Source: a virus. Taken from it: DNA of 21,916 nucleotides. The position numbers and the translations under genes are program-made. The notes beneath the pieces were generated by a model. It was not told where the DNA came from. It saw nothing but the letters and a program-made list of their open reading frames with translations, and ran no database searches. Location: IMG/VR virus record IMGVR_UViG_3300015360_000219, positions 1 to 21,916 of that record. One strand, written 5' to 3'. This document shows, one piece after another, positions 1 through 6,394 of this stretch; within the stretch, counting starts at the first letter, position 1, and every line of letters begins with the position of its first letter.

Positions 1-122
1 GCCATGTTGGCGGATTGAACCCGCCGGACGGCGAACGGTCAGCAATCCGCCATGTTGGCGGATTGAACCCGCCGGACGGCGAACGGTCAGCAATCCGCCA
101 TGTTGGCGGATTGAACCCGCCG
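1..122 (+). repeat. Tandem 48-bp palindromic repeat array (about 2.5 units)
   Basis: Two complete and one partial copy of a 48-bp unit begin at 1, 49 and 97. Units 1 and 2 look identical; the third diverges after about 26 bases. Each unit junction holds a perfect inverted repeat with 10-bp arms CAATCCGCCA and TGGCGGATTG around TGT (43-65 and 91-113), and each unit also has a smaller palindrome, CGCCG-GA-CGGCG. Because 48 is a multiple of three, the array stays open in frame and would encode a 16-residue repeat. It sits downstream of the gp36-like gene, and I see no gene in it. A 29-bp core (41-69) occurs again at 19662-19690 inside a phage early gene. It looks like a REP-type element; origin and function are unknown. 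Confidence 0.85.
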
Positions 123-203
123 GGCGGCTCTTCGCCGCCTCTTCGCCGCCTGAAGGCATGCGCGAAAAACCCTTGTCAGGATCATAACATGCGTTTTTAG
201 CCA
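123..203. other. Short non-coding stretch after the gp36-like gene
   Basis: This stretch contains a short direct repeat, CTTCGCCGCCT, twice in a row (about 129-150), then AT-richer sequence running up to the stop codon of the gp36-like gene. I see no gene, terminator or promoter that I can defend. Confidence 0.4.
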
Positions 204-632
204 TCAAATAAATCCCTTCAGCGCTTGTGTTGAAAGCGGGCGCTCGGGATCGGACATGATGACTTCGCCGCCGCCCGATGCGGCCGGTTCGGTTCCGGCC
301 AGGTCGAGCCGGATTTTGCCGTCGGCAATTTCGCGCAGCTGCTTGAGCGCGCTGGCGTAGTCGTCCTTGATCTTGTCGCCGACCGTGTTGGCATGCGCGT
401 AATAGATTGAAACCCGCAATGCCAGGTCCGCCACCAGCTGCGGCGTTGAAGCCAGCGGCAGGCCATATCTTGCGGCCAGATAGCCGTCGATCAGCGCGCC
501 GGCATCGGCAATCGCCCGCGTGACCAGCGCGTCGTCCACCGTGCCGGTCGGGCTGGTGCCGCGATCCGAAACGGCAATGAGCAGCTGCTCCCCGTAGCGC
601 TCGATCATCTGGGCCTTGGTGCAATAGGACAT
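204..632 (-). CDS. DUF1320 family protein (Mu gp36-like)
   Basis: This is a protein of about 142 residues matching the Mu gp36/DUF1320 family, a small protein encoded just after the major head gene in Mu-like phages and thought to act at the head-tail connection. The family hallmarks are visible: an N-terminal YCTKAQMIERYGE stretch, an acidic DD then an AIADAGALIDGYLAARYGLPL-type helix, a central YYAH and a C-terminal IADGKIRL segment. The preferred start is the ATG at 632, which forms a TGATG overlap with the upstream gene; a GTG one codon earlier (635) is the alternative. It is the last recognisable phage gene before the left edge and is followed by the palindromic repeat array. Family assignment is from remembered motifs. 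Confidence 0.85.
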   Translation of the reverse strand: MSYCTKAQMIERYGEQLLIAVSDRGTSPTGTVDDALVTRAIADAGALIDGYLAARYGLPLASTPQLVADLALRVSIYYAHANTVGDKIKDDYASALKQLREIADGKIRLDLAGTEPAASGGGEVIMSDPERPLSTQALKGFI

Positions 633-880
633 CACTCGCGCTCCGGCTTTGTCGCAGCCTTGAGCGCAAACATCACTGCGGTTTCCACATGGGTGATTGC
701 AATCGACTTGAGCCTGCCAATGGCGGAATTGCCGACAATCCCCGGCAGCCGGTCGTTCGGGACGCTCTCGATCATATCGATGAAGCAGGCGGAGAACTGC
801 TTGAGTGCCTCAACCTGGTCGTCGCAGGACGGATCGACCCCGGCACCGACCAGATATTCGCCATAAGTCTGCTGCGGCAT
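632..880 (-). CDS. Small protein resembling the Acb2/Tad1 nucleotide-sponge family
   Basis: This 82-residue protein shows an N-terminal YGEYLVG motif, then PSCDDQVEALK, a hydrophobic helix ending in FIDMIE, and a C-terminal helix IAITHVETAVMFALKAATKP (about 60-79). That layout (G-E-x-x-VG, PS-x-(D/N)-x-x-V-x-x-(I/L)K, then a terminal T-x-x-E-x-A-x-M-x-A-x-KA helix) is what I recall for phage proteins annotated with the Acb2/Tad1 hairpin domain. Acb2 binds cyclic oligonucleotides to block CBASS, and Tad1 binds gcADPR-type signals to block Thoeris. The match is remembered, not computed. A good ribosome site (AAAAGGA) precedes the ATG, which follows the tRNA 3' end by 23 bases. It could instead be an unrelated small head-associated protein. 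Confidence 0.6.
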   Translation of the reverse strand: MPQQTYGEYLVGAGVDPSCDDQVEALKQFSACFIDMIESVPNDRLPGIVGNSAIGRLKSIAITHVETAVMFALKAATKPERE

Positions 881-903
881 CGTCTCGTCCTTTTGTGTTG
901 GTT

Positions 904-978
904 TGGTTGCGGGGGCAGGACTTGGACCTGCGATCTGCTGGGTATGAACCGGCCGGGATGCCTCTTCCCTACCCCGCC
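904..978 (-). tRNA. tRNA with CAU anticodon (Met type), phage-encoded
   Basis: A full cloverleaf folds on the minus strand. The acceptor stem is GGCGGGG against CCCCGCA (six pairs plus a G1:A72 mismatch), the D stem is GGGA/TCCC with a GG-bearing loop, and the five-pair anticodon stem has one C:A mismatch. The seven-base loop TTCATAC carries anticodon CAT at 944-946 between T33 and A37. The T stem is GCAGG/CCTGC with loop TCCAAGT, and A73 plus CCA are encoded. The 3' half closely resembles bacterial initiator tRNA, and the unpaired 1:72 is an initiator hallmark. The three anticodon-stem G:C pairs of initiators are not intact, so initiator, elongator Met or lysidine-modified Ile2 remain open. 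It lies 7 bases after the gp35-like stop, on the late transcript. Confidence 0.85.
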
Positions 979-985
979 GAATTTT

Positions 986-1204
986 TCAGGCTGCCTTGAC
1001 CGTCAGGCCGGGTTCGGCGAGCAGCTCGTCAACCTGGTCCAGCGTTAGCGTGCCTTCCGGGTGAACCACCGTTTCGCCAGGATGAAACATCCCGGCCCGG
1101 CGCATCCCGGCCTTGGCCTTGGCGGTGATTGCCCAGCCGCGCGGTGAGCGGGCTGGATCGGTTTCGGTCACGGTTGAAGGCGTGGTTTTGGAGTGCTTGG
1201 CCAT
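986..1204 (-). CDS. HI1506-related protein (Mu gp35-like)
   Basis: This 72-residue protein matches the short HI1506/Mu gp35-type family found between the major head protein and gp36 in Mu-like phages. The recognisable elements are the central GMRRAGMFHPGETVV segment, comparable to the family pattern of arginine-rich G-x-x-R-A-G, and the C-terminal LTLDQVDELLAEPGLTV, a small helix that usually ends in a L-x-x-DP-x-L motif. The exact role is not established; it is assumed to be a minor head or assembly protein. The gene is separated from the major head gene by a 71-base spacer with a strong stem-loop, and the tRNA begins 7 bases after its stop. Confidence 0.75.
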   Translation of the reverse strand: MAKHSKTTPSTVTETDPARSPRGWAITAKAKAGMRRAGMFHPGETVVHPEGTLTLDQVDELLAEPGLTVKAA

Positions 1205-1233
1205 CGGGAGGTTCCTGTCGTTGAAATCCAGCG

Positions 1234-1261
1234 CTGCGGCTCCCGTTTTGGAGAGCCGCAG
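1234..1261 (-). promoter_or_regulatory. Stem-loop after the major head gene
   Basis: Perfect 9-bp arms CTGCGGCTC (1234-1242) and GAGCCGCAG (1253-1261) enclose a 10-base loop in the 71-base spacer downstream of the gpT-like gene. No T-run follows on the minus strand, so this is not a canonical intrinsic terminator. A role as an mRNA-stabilising or processing hairpin that boosts capsid mRNA is plausible but inferred. Confidence 0.6.
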
Positions 1262-1275
1262 AACAAGGCTTCAAA

Positions 1276-2175
1276 TCAGGCAAGCCACGGTACGACGAGC
1301 AGCTCGGCGGTGCCCTTCCACTCGTTGGTTTCGCCGCCGCTGGCGTATTCGGAATTGAGCAGCTTGCGCGCCGCGCTTTCCAGCGATGGTGGCACCACCA
1401 GCAGGTCCGGCATCAGGCCGAGCGGGCGTCCGAAATCCCCGGTGCGGCCCATGATTGCCGAGCGCGCAGCGGCGTAGTTGGCGGCGTTCAGCGTTTCCTT
1501 GCTGCCCTGCGCCATCTGCCAGAAACCAAAGCCGACGTTGAGCCGGGCATCGGTGCCGTAAACGAACTTCTTCTGCATGAAAACGTTGTCGTCGGTGTCC
1601 TTGTCCTTCGACACGAACATCGGCTTCTTGCGCTCCTGAAAGATCAGGGGCTTCAAAAAGCTCTTGGTCGACATCAGGTACCAGCCGGTGCCCGCGCCGC
1701 CGCCGGTGTTGGAAGCCGATTGCGCCACGCCGGCAGCGTCGAGCACCGGGTGGTCGGTGTCGAAGAAAAACTGGCCGTCATAGCAGGTGGTGGCGAACCC
1801 GGCCTTGAGCAGGGCGAAGGCCAGCATGTCGGGTTGCGCCGCAACCGACTGGCCCATGGCGGTGAACATCGGCGCATAGATGCCGAGGTTGTCGTCTTCG
1901 ATGTCGTTGCGGTCGACGCCGATGGTCAGCTCAAAATCCTTGTTGCGGATCGAGTAGTCGGCTTCGGCAATGCCCTGGATGACGCGGTCGCCAATCCATT
2001 CGCGCATGCCCGGCACTTCCTTGAGCCAGCCATAGCGGTTTTCGCCGGTTGACGAGGGCACGGTGGTCGCAATCCGGCCGTATTGCGAGGCGGCAAGCGT
2101 TGCCGCCATGCCGACAGCAAAGGCGGTGGAGAAGCCGACGCGCAGGGCGTCGAGGTTTGGCCTGCTGATGATCAT
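1276..2175 (-). CDS. Major head subunit (Mu gpT-like)
   Basis: This 299-residue protein is close in length to Mu gpT (about 305) and is the capsid shell subunit. Typical features seen are the N-terminal MIISRPNLDALRVGF, followed by YGRIATTVPSSTGENRYGWL, REWIGDRVIQGI, the YSIRNKDFELTIGVDRNDIEDD stretch (its key residues only) and a C-terminal segment with RPLGLMPDLLVVPP, all characteristic of the gpT family. The start is set at the ATG at 2175, preceded by an AGGACA-type ribosome site; an upstream in-frame extension is antisense-like and not family sequence. It sits after the cement-like protein in the expected head order. Assembly follows cleavage by protease I around the scaffold. Confidence 0.92.
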   Translation of the reverse strand: MIISRPNLDALRVGFSTAFAVGMAATLAASQYGRIATTVPSSTGENRYGWLKEVPGMREWIGDRVIQGIAEADYSIRNKDFELTIGVDRNDIEDDNLGIYAPMFTAMGQSVAAQPDMLAFALLKAGFATTCYDGQFFFDTDHPVLDAAGVAQSASNTGGGAGTGWYLMSTKSFLKPLIFQERKKPMFVSKDKDTDDNVFMQKKFVYGTDARLNVGFGFWQMAQGSKETLNAANYAAARSAIMGRTGDFGRPLGLMPDLLVVPPSLESAARKLLNSEYASGGETNEWKGTAELLVVPWLA

Positions 2176-2200
2176 TGTCCTGGGTCCTTGTTGAAAAAAA

Positions 2201-2617
2201 TCAGATGCCGACGCGAACCCAGACGCCCTGGGCGTCAAGGTCGGTGATCTTGCCCGCAATCGTGCGGGTGTCGGTGGCCGAGGTCTTGGCGACCGTCTGG
2301 TCATCGACGATGTAGCAATCGTCGCCGATCTCGGCGCGGGCAATCAGGTCGCCCGCCGCCGAGTTGGCAAAGCGGAAGACGCCGCGCTCGCACTCGGCAT
2401 TGATGGCGCCGTTGGCACCCGCCGTGTTGTCGGCCTGCTTCTGCGCAACGCCGCGAACGATCAGGCCCGTGGCTTCGGTTGCCGGGGCGGCCCAGCCGGC
2501 GGCGTCAAGCACCACCAGCGAGCCGCCGTAGATTTTGGTCGCGGCTTTCACCGGATCGGCGAACTTGTCGCCGGTGGCGCGCTGAAGTGCAATCCTGTCT
2601 GCTGCCTGGGCGGTCAT
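2201..2617 (-). CDS. Head decoration or cement-like protein
   Basis: This 138-residue protein lies between protease I and the major head gene, the position of capsid cement or decoration proteins (DUF2190-like) in Mu-like phages. Its sequence has a small, beta-rich, Ala/Gly-rich pattern: an N-terminal AADRIALQRATGD, a YGGSLVVLDAAGWAAPA strand, GLIVRGVAQKQADN, GVFRFANSAAGD, and a C-terminal repeat-like IAGKITDLDAQGVWVRVGI. There are no catalytic motifs and no signal peptide. The start codon overlaps the protease stop by ATGA, so translational coupling is likely. The cement role is inferred from position and composition; the precise family is less certain. Confidence 0.65.
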   Translation of the reverse strand: MTAQAADRIALQRATGDKFADPVKAATKIYGGSLVVLDAAGWAAPATEATGLIVRGVAQKQADNTAGANGAINAECERGVFRFANSAAGDLIARAEIGDDCYIVDDQTVAKTSATDTRTIAGKITDLDAQGVWVRVGI

Positions 2618-3207
2618 TCATGTGTCTCCTGCTTGAGGGTTTTGAGGTAGTCGTCATGGGAAATGCCGAGCGCCGTCGCCACTTCCTTTTGCGAGGCACT
2701 CAGCGTGGTGCCGCCGCCACCGGCAGGAAGCGCGGTGACAATCGCGCCGCCGGAGATTTTCGGCAGTGCCGCAAGTTCGGTTTCGACTGCCGCACGCCCG
2801 TCCGAAGACGCGGCAAACCGGTTTATGTAATGCTCGCGCAGCGGCTTGACGCCGACGCGGCCGTCGCGGATCGCGCCGTCAACAAACGCCGTCGCGGTTT
2901 CCTTGGCCTGGCTCGCCTGCAGCGCTGCCAGTGCCGTGGCGGTTTGCGCGTGGTCGGCCTTGAGCGCGGCGAACGCCGTGGCGTCGGGCGTGTCGGCCCT
3001 GCCCTTGATCGCAGCGGTCACCGCTTCCAGCGTTGAGCCTTCGGGTAGGCCGGCAGCCAGCGCGACGGGCTTCAGCAACTTGATTGCCGCCGCCATCGCG
3101 GCGGCTTCGTCGGGGGTGGCAATCTTCTGGATCGCCGCGACGATTTCATCCTCGGTTGCCGTGTCAGGCAGCTTGAGCACGGCGCGCAGTTTGGCCATGA
3201 AGTCCAT
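2614..3207 (-). CDS. Nested scaffold protein (Mu Z-like) inside protease I
   Basis: An in-frame ATG at 3207 begins MDFMAKLRAVLKL and would give a 197-residue product identical to the protease C-terminus. A GGAG sequence (CTCC at 3217-3220 on the plus strand) sits 9 bases upstream, a better ribosome site than that of the full-length gene. The encoded region is Ala- and charge-rich with predicted long helices, and its DEIVAAIQKI, AIKLLKP and LAALQASQAK stretches look like coiled-coil scaffold. In phage Mu the Z scaffold is known to be made this way from within I. Expression here is inferred, not demonstrated. Confidence 0.5.
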   Translation of the reverse strand: MDFMAKLRAVLKLPDTATEDEIVAAIQKIATPDEAAAMAAAIKLLKPVALAAGLPEGSTLEAVTAAIKGRADTPDATAFAALKADHAQTATALAALQASQAKETATAFVDGAIRDGRVGVKPLREHYINRFAASSDGRAAVETELAALPKISGGAIVTALPAGGGGTTLSASQKEVATALGISHDDYLKTLKQETHE

Positions 3208-3675
3208 GTCGGTTTTCTCCGTTGGTGTTTGTGCAGCCGCCGCGATGGCGGCAAGGTCGAGCGCCGGCATGTTGACCAGCGCGATGTTGAGGATTTTTTG
3301 GACGGCTTTTTCGCCGGTGAAATACGGCGAGAGATAGCGGTATTCGCCAGCCTCGATTGCCGCCTTGGCCGCTGCCGTCCATTCGATCCGCGCCATGATG
3401 CCGACCGGCGAGGCGCGAAGTTCCTTCACCCAGCCTGCGGCCTTGCTTGTCTGGTGGTCATAATCGACCATCATTTCGGTGCGGCCCAGATGAGCCAGGC
3501 TGGCGTCGATGATTTTCCGCATGGCGGCAAGGTCGCCGCAAACGAATGGTCCGCGGCCGTCGCGCGCCATCACCGAGCCGGCTGGAAACACCAGCATCCA
3601 TGCACCGGCTGATCCGGTGGCGGGAGCGGTGCTGGCGGCAAGCGCAGCAGCAAGCGTGTGAAACGGTTCTTTCAT
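2614..3675 (-). CDS. Prohead protease I (Mu gp32-like)
   Basis: This protein of about 353 residues resembles the Mu gene I product (about 361), the maturation protease that processes head proteins, with the scaffold region in its C-terminal half. The N-terminal half has the family features WMLVFPAGSVMARDGRGPF, MVDYDHQT, AAGWVKEL and YRYLSPYF. The C-terminal half is Ala/Lys/Glu-rich with the helical scaffold composition. The start is set at the ATG at 3675 because family similarity begins there; the open frame runs on to 3912 but reads through a repetitive, hairpin-rich region. GGGGG directly abuts this ATG, so the ribosome site is poor. An internal start at 3207 probably makes a separate scaffold. 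Confidence 0.85.
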   Translation of the reverse strand: MKEPFHTLAAALAASTAPATGSAGAWMLVFPAGSVMARDGRGPFVCGDLAAMRKIIDASLAHLGRTEMMVDYDHQTSKAAGWVKELRASPVGIMARIEWTAAAKAAIEAGEYRYLSPYFTGEKAVQKILNIALVNMPALDLAAIAAAAQTPTEKTDMDFMAKLRAVLKLPDTATEDEIVAAIQKIATPDEAAAMAAAIKLLKPVALAAGLPEGSTLEAVTAAIKGRADTPDATAFAALKADHAQTATALAALQASQAKETATAFVDGAIRDGRVGVKPLREHYINRFAASSDGRAAVETELAALPKISGGAIVTALPAGGGGTTLSASQKEVATALGISHDDYLKTLKQETHE

Positions 3676-4089
3676 CCCCCGGTTTTGCCATGCGCCGGGC
3701 AGCACAAAACATACGCGCAACGGCGCGGATGAAGCGGGAGGGCTTGGCATTGCCGACATCGATTGAAGCGGGAGGGGCGAAGCGACAAGGCCAGAGCGTG
3801 AAGGAAAGCATCGCTGCTTTCGATGGCGATTGCCTTGCGCTTCGCTGCGCTCAGCGTGCGGCCTTGGCTGGAAAAACGCAAGGTGCGAGGAAAAATTCAG
3901 CGCCGGGTGCAAATCCAGGCTTTGCCCTGCCGGTGAACCGGCTTTTCAAGAGGCATTCAAACCCCGCCCAGCGGTTTTGGCAGCCTGGGCGGTATCCGGG
4001 GGCCTGAAAGCGGCTCGCGGGCGCTGGCGGGGCAGGGTTCAAGGCGGGATCAGCGGCGACGCAGCGATGAAATCTGCCATATCCACCGG
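3676..4089. other. 414-bp non-coding, hairpin-rich gap between gpF-like gene and protease I
   Basis: No convincing gene was found. The region holds two copies of GAAGCGGGAGGG 34 bp apart (3731-3742 and 3765-3776). It has a perfect hairpin GAAAGCA-TCGC-TGCTTTC (3804-3821) nested inside a wider inverted pair CAAGGCC/GGCCTTG (3786-3792 and 3861-3867). A second hairpin CCGCCCAG/CTGGGCGG spans 3964-3992. The sequence CGCTTCGCTGCGCTCAG nearby has the look of host intergenic repeats. In Mu, a gene for gpG (tail and virion morphogenesis) lies between F and I, and nothing like it is visible here. Confidence 0.55.
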
Positions 4090-4791
4090 TTATATCCCCT
4101 TCAGCTTCAACCCTATCTCTCCGGGATTGAAGGCAAAGCCGGGGTCGACGCCCGCAGGCGCTTCGACCGGCGTGAGCACGCCGTCGATTTTCACAAATTT
4201 GATGATGGTCGGCGACCAGGGCGCGGCCTCGCTCACCTGCCAGCCATAGCGCTCCAGATCGTCGTCGGAGAGCTGCTGCACGTGGCAGCGGCAGTTGAAG
4301 CCGTTCGGCGGGAAATGGGTTTTCCACCACGGGTCCTCCGCGTCGAGAATGACGCCCTGCCAGGCGGCATGCGCGTCGCGCACCCGGTTGTCTTCCGCCG
4401 TGATGTAGCGCAAATACGGCGCGTGTTTTTTCCCGGCCTGGATTTGCCGCCAGCGCCCGGCGGCCTGCGCCTGTGCTGTCATCGTGCGGAAAACCAGTCT
4501 GGCCCGCCAGCCGTCCTCGTTGTCGCCGGACCAGCCGCGCGCCGCTGCAATGCCGTCAAATTTTTCCTCGAAGTCCCCGATGGTCGATCCCTCTTCCATC
4601 GCCGCCAGGATGGCCTGCAGAATGTCGCGCGACATGGCTTCGCTCATGTCGGATGAACGCGCCCGCGCTGCGGCGTCCACTTCGAAGATCAGCGCCTGCC
4701 AGTCAGCATCGGAAAATTTCAGCCGGTCCTTGAGAAAGGCGATGGCCTCGGCAAACGCGATGCCCTTTATTTCGGAATTGGCGTCAGCCAT
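4090..4791 (-). CDS. Phage head morphogenesis protein (SPP1 gp7 / Mu gpF family)
   Basis: This 233-residue protein carries the C-terminal signature of the gpF/SPP1 gp7 family: YLRYITAEDNRVRDAH (about 126-141), W-x-G, and the FPPNGFNCRCHVQ motif (160-172) with its CRC pair, preceded by DPWW. The family helps assemble the prohead near the portal vertex. It is at the short end for the family, with the N-terminal part reduced compared with many gpF proteins. It overlaps the portal gene stop by 8 bases. Downstream comes a non-coding gap rather than a gpG-type gene. The identification is strong; the exact minimal role of a short gpF is inferred. Confidence 0.9.
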   Translation of the reverse strand: MADANSEIKGIAFAEAIAFLKDRLKFSDADWQALIFEVDAAARARSSDMSEAMSRDILQAILAAMEEGSTIGDFEEKFDGIAAARGWSGDNEDGWRARLVFRTMTAQAQAAGRWRQIQAGKKHAPYLRYITAEDNRVRDAHAAWQGVILDAEDPWWKTHFPPNGFNCRCHVQQLSDDDLERYGWQVSEAAPWSPTIIKFVKIDGVLTPVEAPAGVDPGFAFNPGEIGLKLKGI

Positions 4792-6394
4792 TGTTCGCCT
4801 GCGCCAAGATTTCCGCCCGCCCGGTCAACTCGGCCAGCAGCATCGCCTGCCGCATTGTGGCTTCCAGTTCCTTTGGCGGCAAACCGGCCATGCCGTCGCG
4901 CACAAGCTTTTGCAATTCTTCCAGGCTGTCCGCCGCCTCGACGCTTTCGCGCAGCCAGGCGGTCAGCACCGATGCACCCGATAGCGCGCCGTCGGCAATC
5001 GCCTCGAACAGGTCTGCTGCGACGGGTTTTGCCGGACCTGCAGGCTTGGAGGCAACCGTCACCGGCTTTGCCGGATTGCCAGGATCGGGCAGCGGATTAG
5101 TCGCCGGATAAGGTGCCGCAACCTTGAGCGGCGCATCGCCCGGCGCGGCTTTTAGCGGCGCATCGCCGTCGGCTGGCGCGCCGATGCCTATCAGTGCCCG
5201 CATTTGGTCTTGCCCGACGACGAGGCCGAGCGGGGTCAGCATCGCCACCGCGTCAACGAGCATTTTCACGTCCTTGGTTTCCGGGCGCCCGATCTTGACG
5301 CGCGGGTAGCTGGCCTGCGGGCCAAATTCGAGGTCAATCCATGGCCGGATCAAATCACGGTTGATGATCGCCGACAATTGCCGCGCGTCGGCCCGTTCGA
5401 TGTCTTCCTGCACCTGTCGGTGTTCCTGGCCGACCGCATGGCCGCCTGCAATGGCGTCGGTGGTGGCGGTCTGGCCCAGCACTGCCTTGCTGATTTGCTG
5501 GTCGAGCCAGTTGGCCCGCTCAATGTAAAGCGCGTGGCCTGCGCCAAGGTTTTTGGCTTCGATGAATTCAATCGCCATGCTCTCGGGAATGATCGCCGCC
5601 ATGTCGCCGCCAATGTTGGCGACCGCCCGGTAAAGCGTCTGGCGGTCCTGCGGCGAAGCATTGCTGCCGTATTTGCCGAGGCGAACCGGCTGGCCGTAAT
5701 TCTGGGTGAAGATCGCCCAGTCGCGCTGGGTGAACGCCTTGAACATCCACGCCCAGGCGATGATCCGCGCAAGGCCGGAGCGCGAGGGCAGGCCGGACTT
5801 GGCCCGCATCACGGCGAAGACATACTTGAACGCATCAATCGGCTTTTCCTCGCCGTTGTCGTGGATCCGCGTCGGCGTGCGCCCGTCGGTGCGGTCAAAG
5901 CGGAACCAGCGCGGATCGCGCCATTCCAGCCGTTCCGGCCGCCATTGCCCGCTGGAGCTGTCCCAGATGATTTCGGTGAACGAATAGCCCTTGCCGACGG
6001 CGTCGAGCATGTCGAATATTTCATCGGCCAGCTCGTCGCGCTTCAGCCAGCCGCCGACCATGTCGGCCTGTTTGACGTGCGCCGGCTCGTCGCTGCCCGG
6101 CTCGACGCTGATTTCCAGCTGCGCCACGCTCTGCTTTCTGGTGCGCAGCACGCCGGCGTAATGCGGGTCGCGCTCTTCGATGGTTTCGGCGAGTTCAAGA
6201 TAGCGCAGCGGGTCACCGGCATCGGCTTCGCGCAAAATCACCGCCAGCCGGTCCGGGTTGAGCCCGTCGCCCGGATAAGAGGTCAGCGGCGAGCGCACGC
6301 CGACGCTGGCTGCGGACAATTCGGTTTCCAGAACCGATTTCTCGATGGGCTGGCCGAACCGGTCGGTCAGTCCCTTGAAGAATTTAGCCATCAT
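4784..6394 (-). CDS. Portal protein, DUF935 family (Mu gp29-like)
   Basis: This 536-residue protein matches the DUF935 portal family that forms the dodecameric channel for DNA entry and exit. Recognisable segments are DGLNPDRLAVILREAD near the N-terminus, LELAETIEERDPHYAGVLRTRK, VGKGYSFTEIIWD, PRWFRFD, GLARIIAWAWMFKAFTQRDW, YGQPVRLGKYG and GHAVGQEHRQVQEDIERAD, in the order typical of the family. A Pro/Ala/Lys-rich linker follows near residue 430, then a helical C-terminal tail. The start at 6394 gives an ATGA overlap with the terminase stop; a second ATG is one codon later. The gene order terminase-portal-gpF is standard for Mu-like phages. Confidence 0.93.
   Translation of the reverse strand: MMAKFFKGLTDRFGQPIEKSVLETELSAASVGVRSPLTSYPGDGLNPDRLAVILREADAGDPLRYLELAETIEERDPHYAGVLRTRKQSVAQLEISVEPGSDEPAHVKQADMVGGWLKRDELADEIFDMLDAVGKGYSFTEIIWDSSSGQWRPERLEWRDPRWFRFDRTDGRTPTRIHDNGEEKPIDAFKYVFAVMRAKSGLPSRSGLARIIAWAWMFKAFTQRDWAIFTQNYGQPVRLGKYGSNASPQDRQTLYRAVANIGGDMAAIIPESMAIEFIEAKNLGAGHALYIERANWLDQQISKAVLGQTATTDAIAGGHAVGQEHRQVQEDIERADARQLSAIINRDLIRPWIDLEFGPQASYPRVKIGRPETKDVKMLVDAVAMLTPLGLVVGQDQMRALIGIGAPADGDAPLKAAPGDAPLKVAAPYPATNPLPDPGNPAKPVTVASKPAGPAKPVAADLFEAIADGALSGASVLTAWLRESVEAADSLEELQKLVRDGMAGLPPKELEATMRQAMLLAELTGRAEILAQANNG

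Noticed and set aside
1-122. CRISPR array
   Set aside because: Units abut directly with no unique spacers, and the repeat is mostly a palindrome.
15-200. Plus-strand open frame reading NPPDGERSAIRHVGGL repeats as a protein
   Set aside because: It is the translation of the 48-bp palindromic repeat, with no ribosome site or wider similarity; frame stays open because 48 is divisible by three.
3676-3912. Longer N-terminus for protease I
   Set aside because: The extra residues are Arg/Ser/Pro-rich, come from repeat- and hairpin-rich DNA, and do not look like the family.
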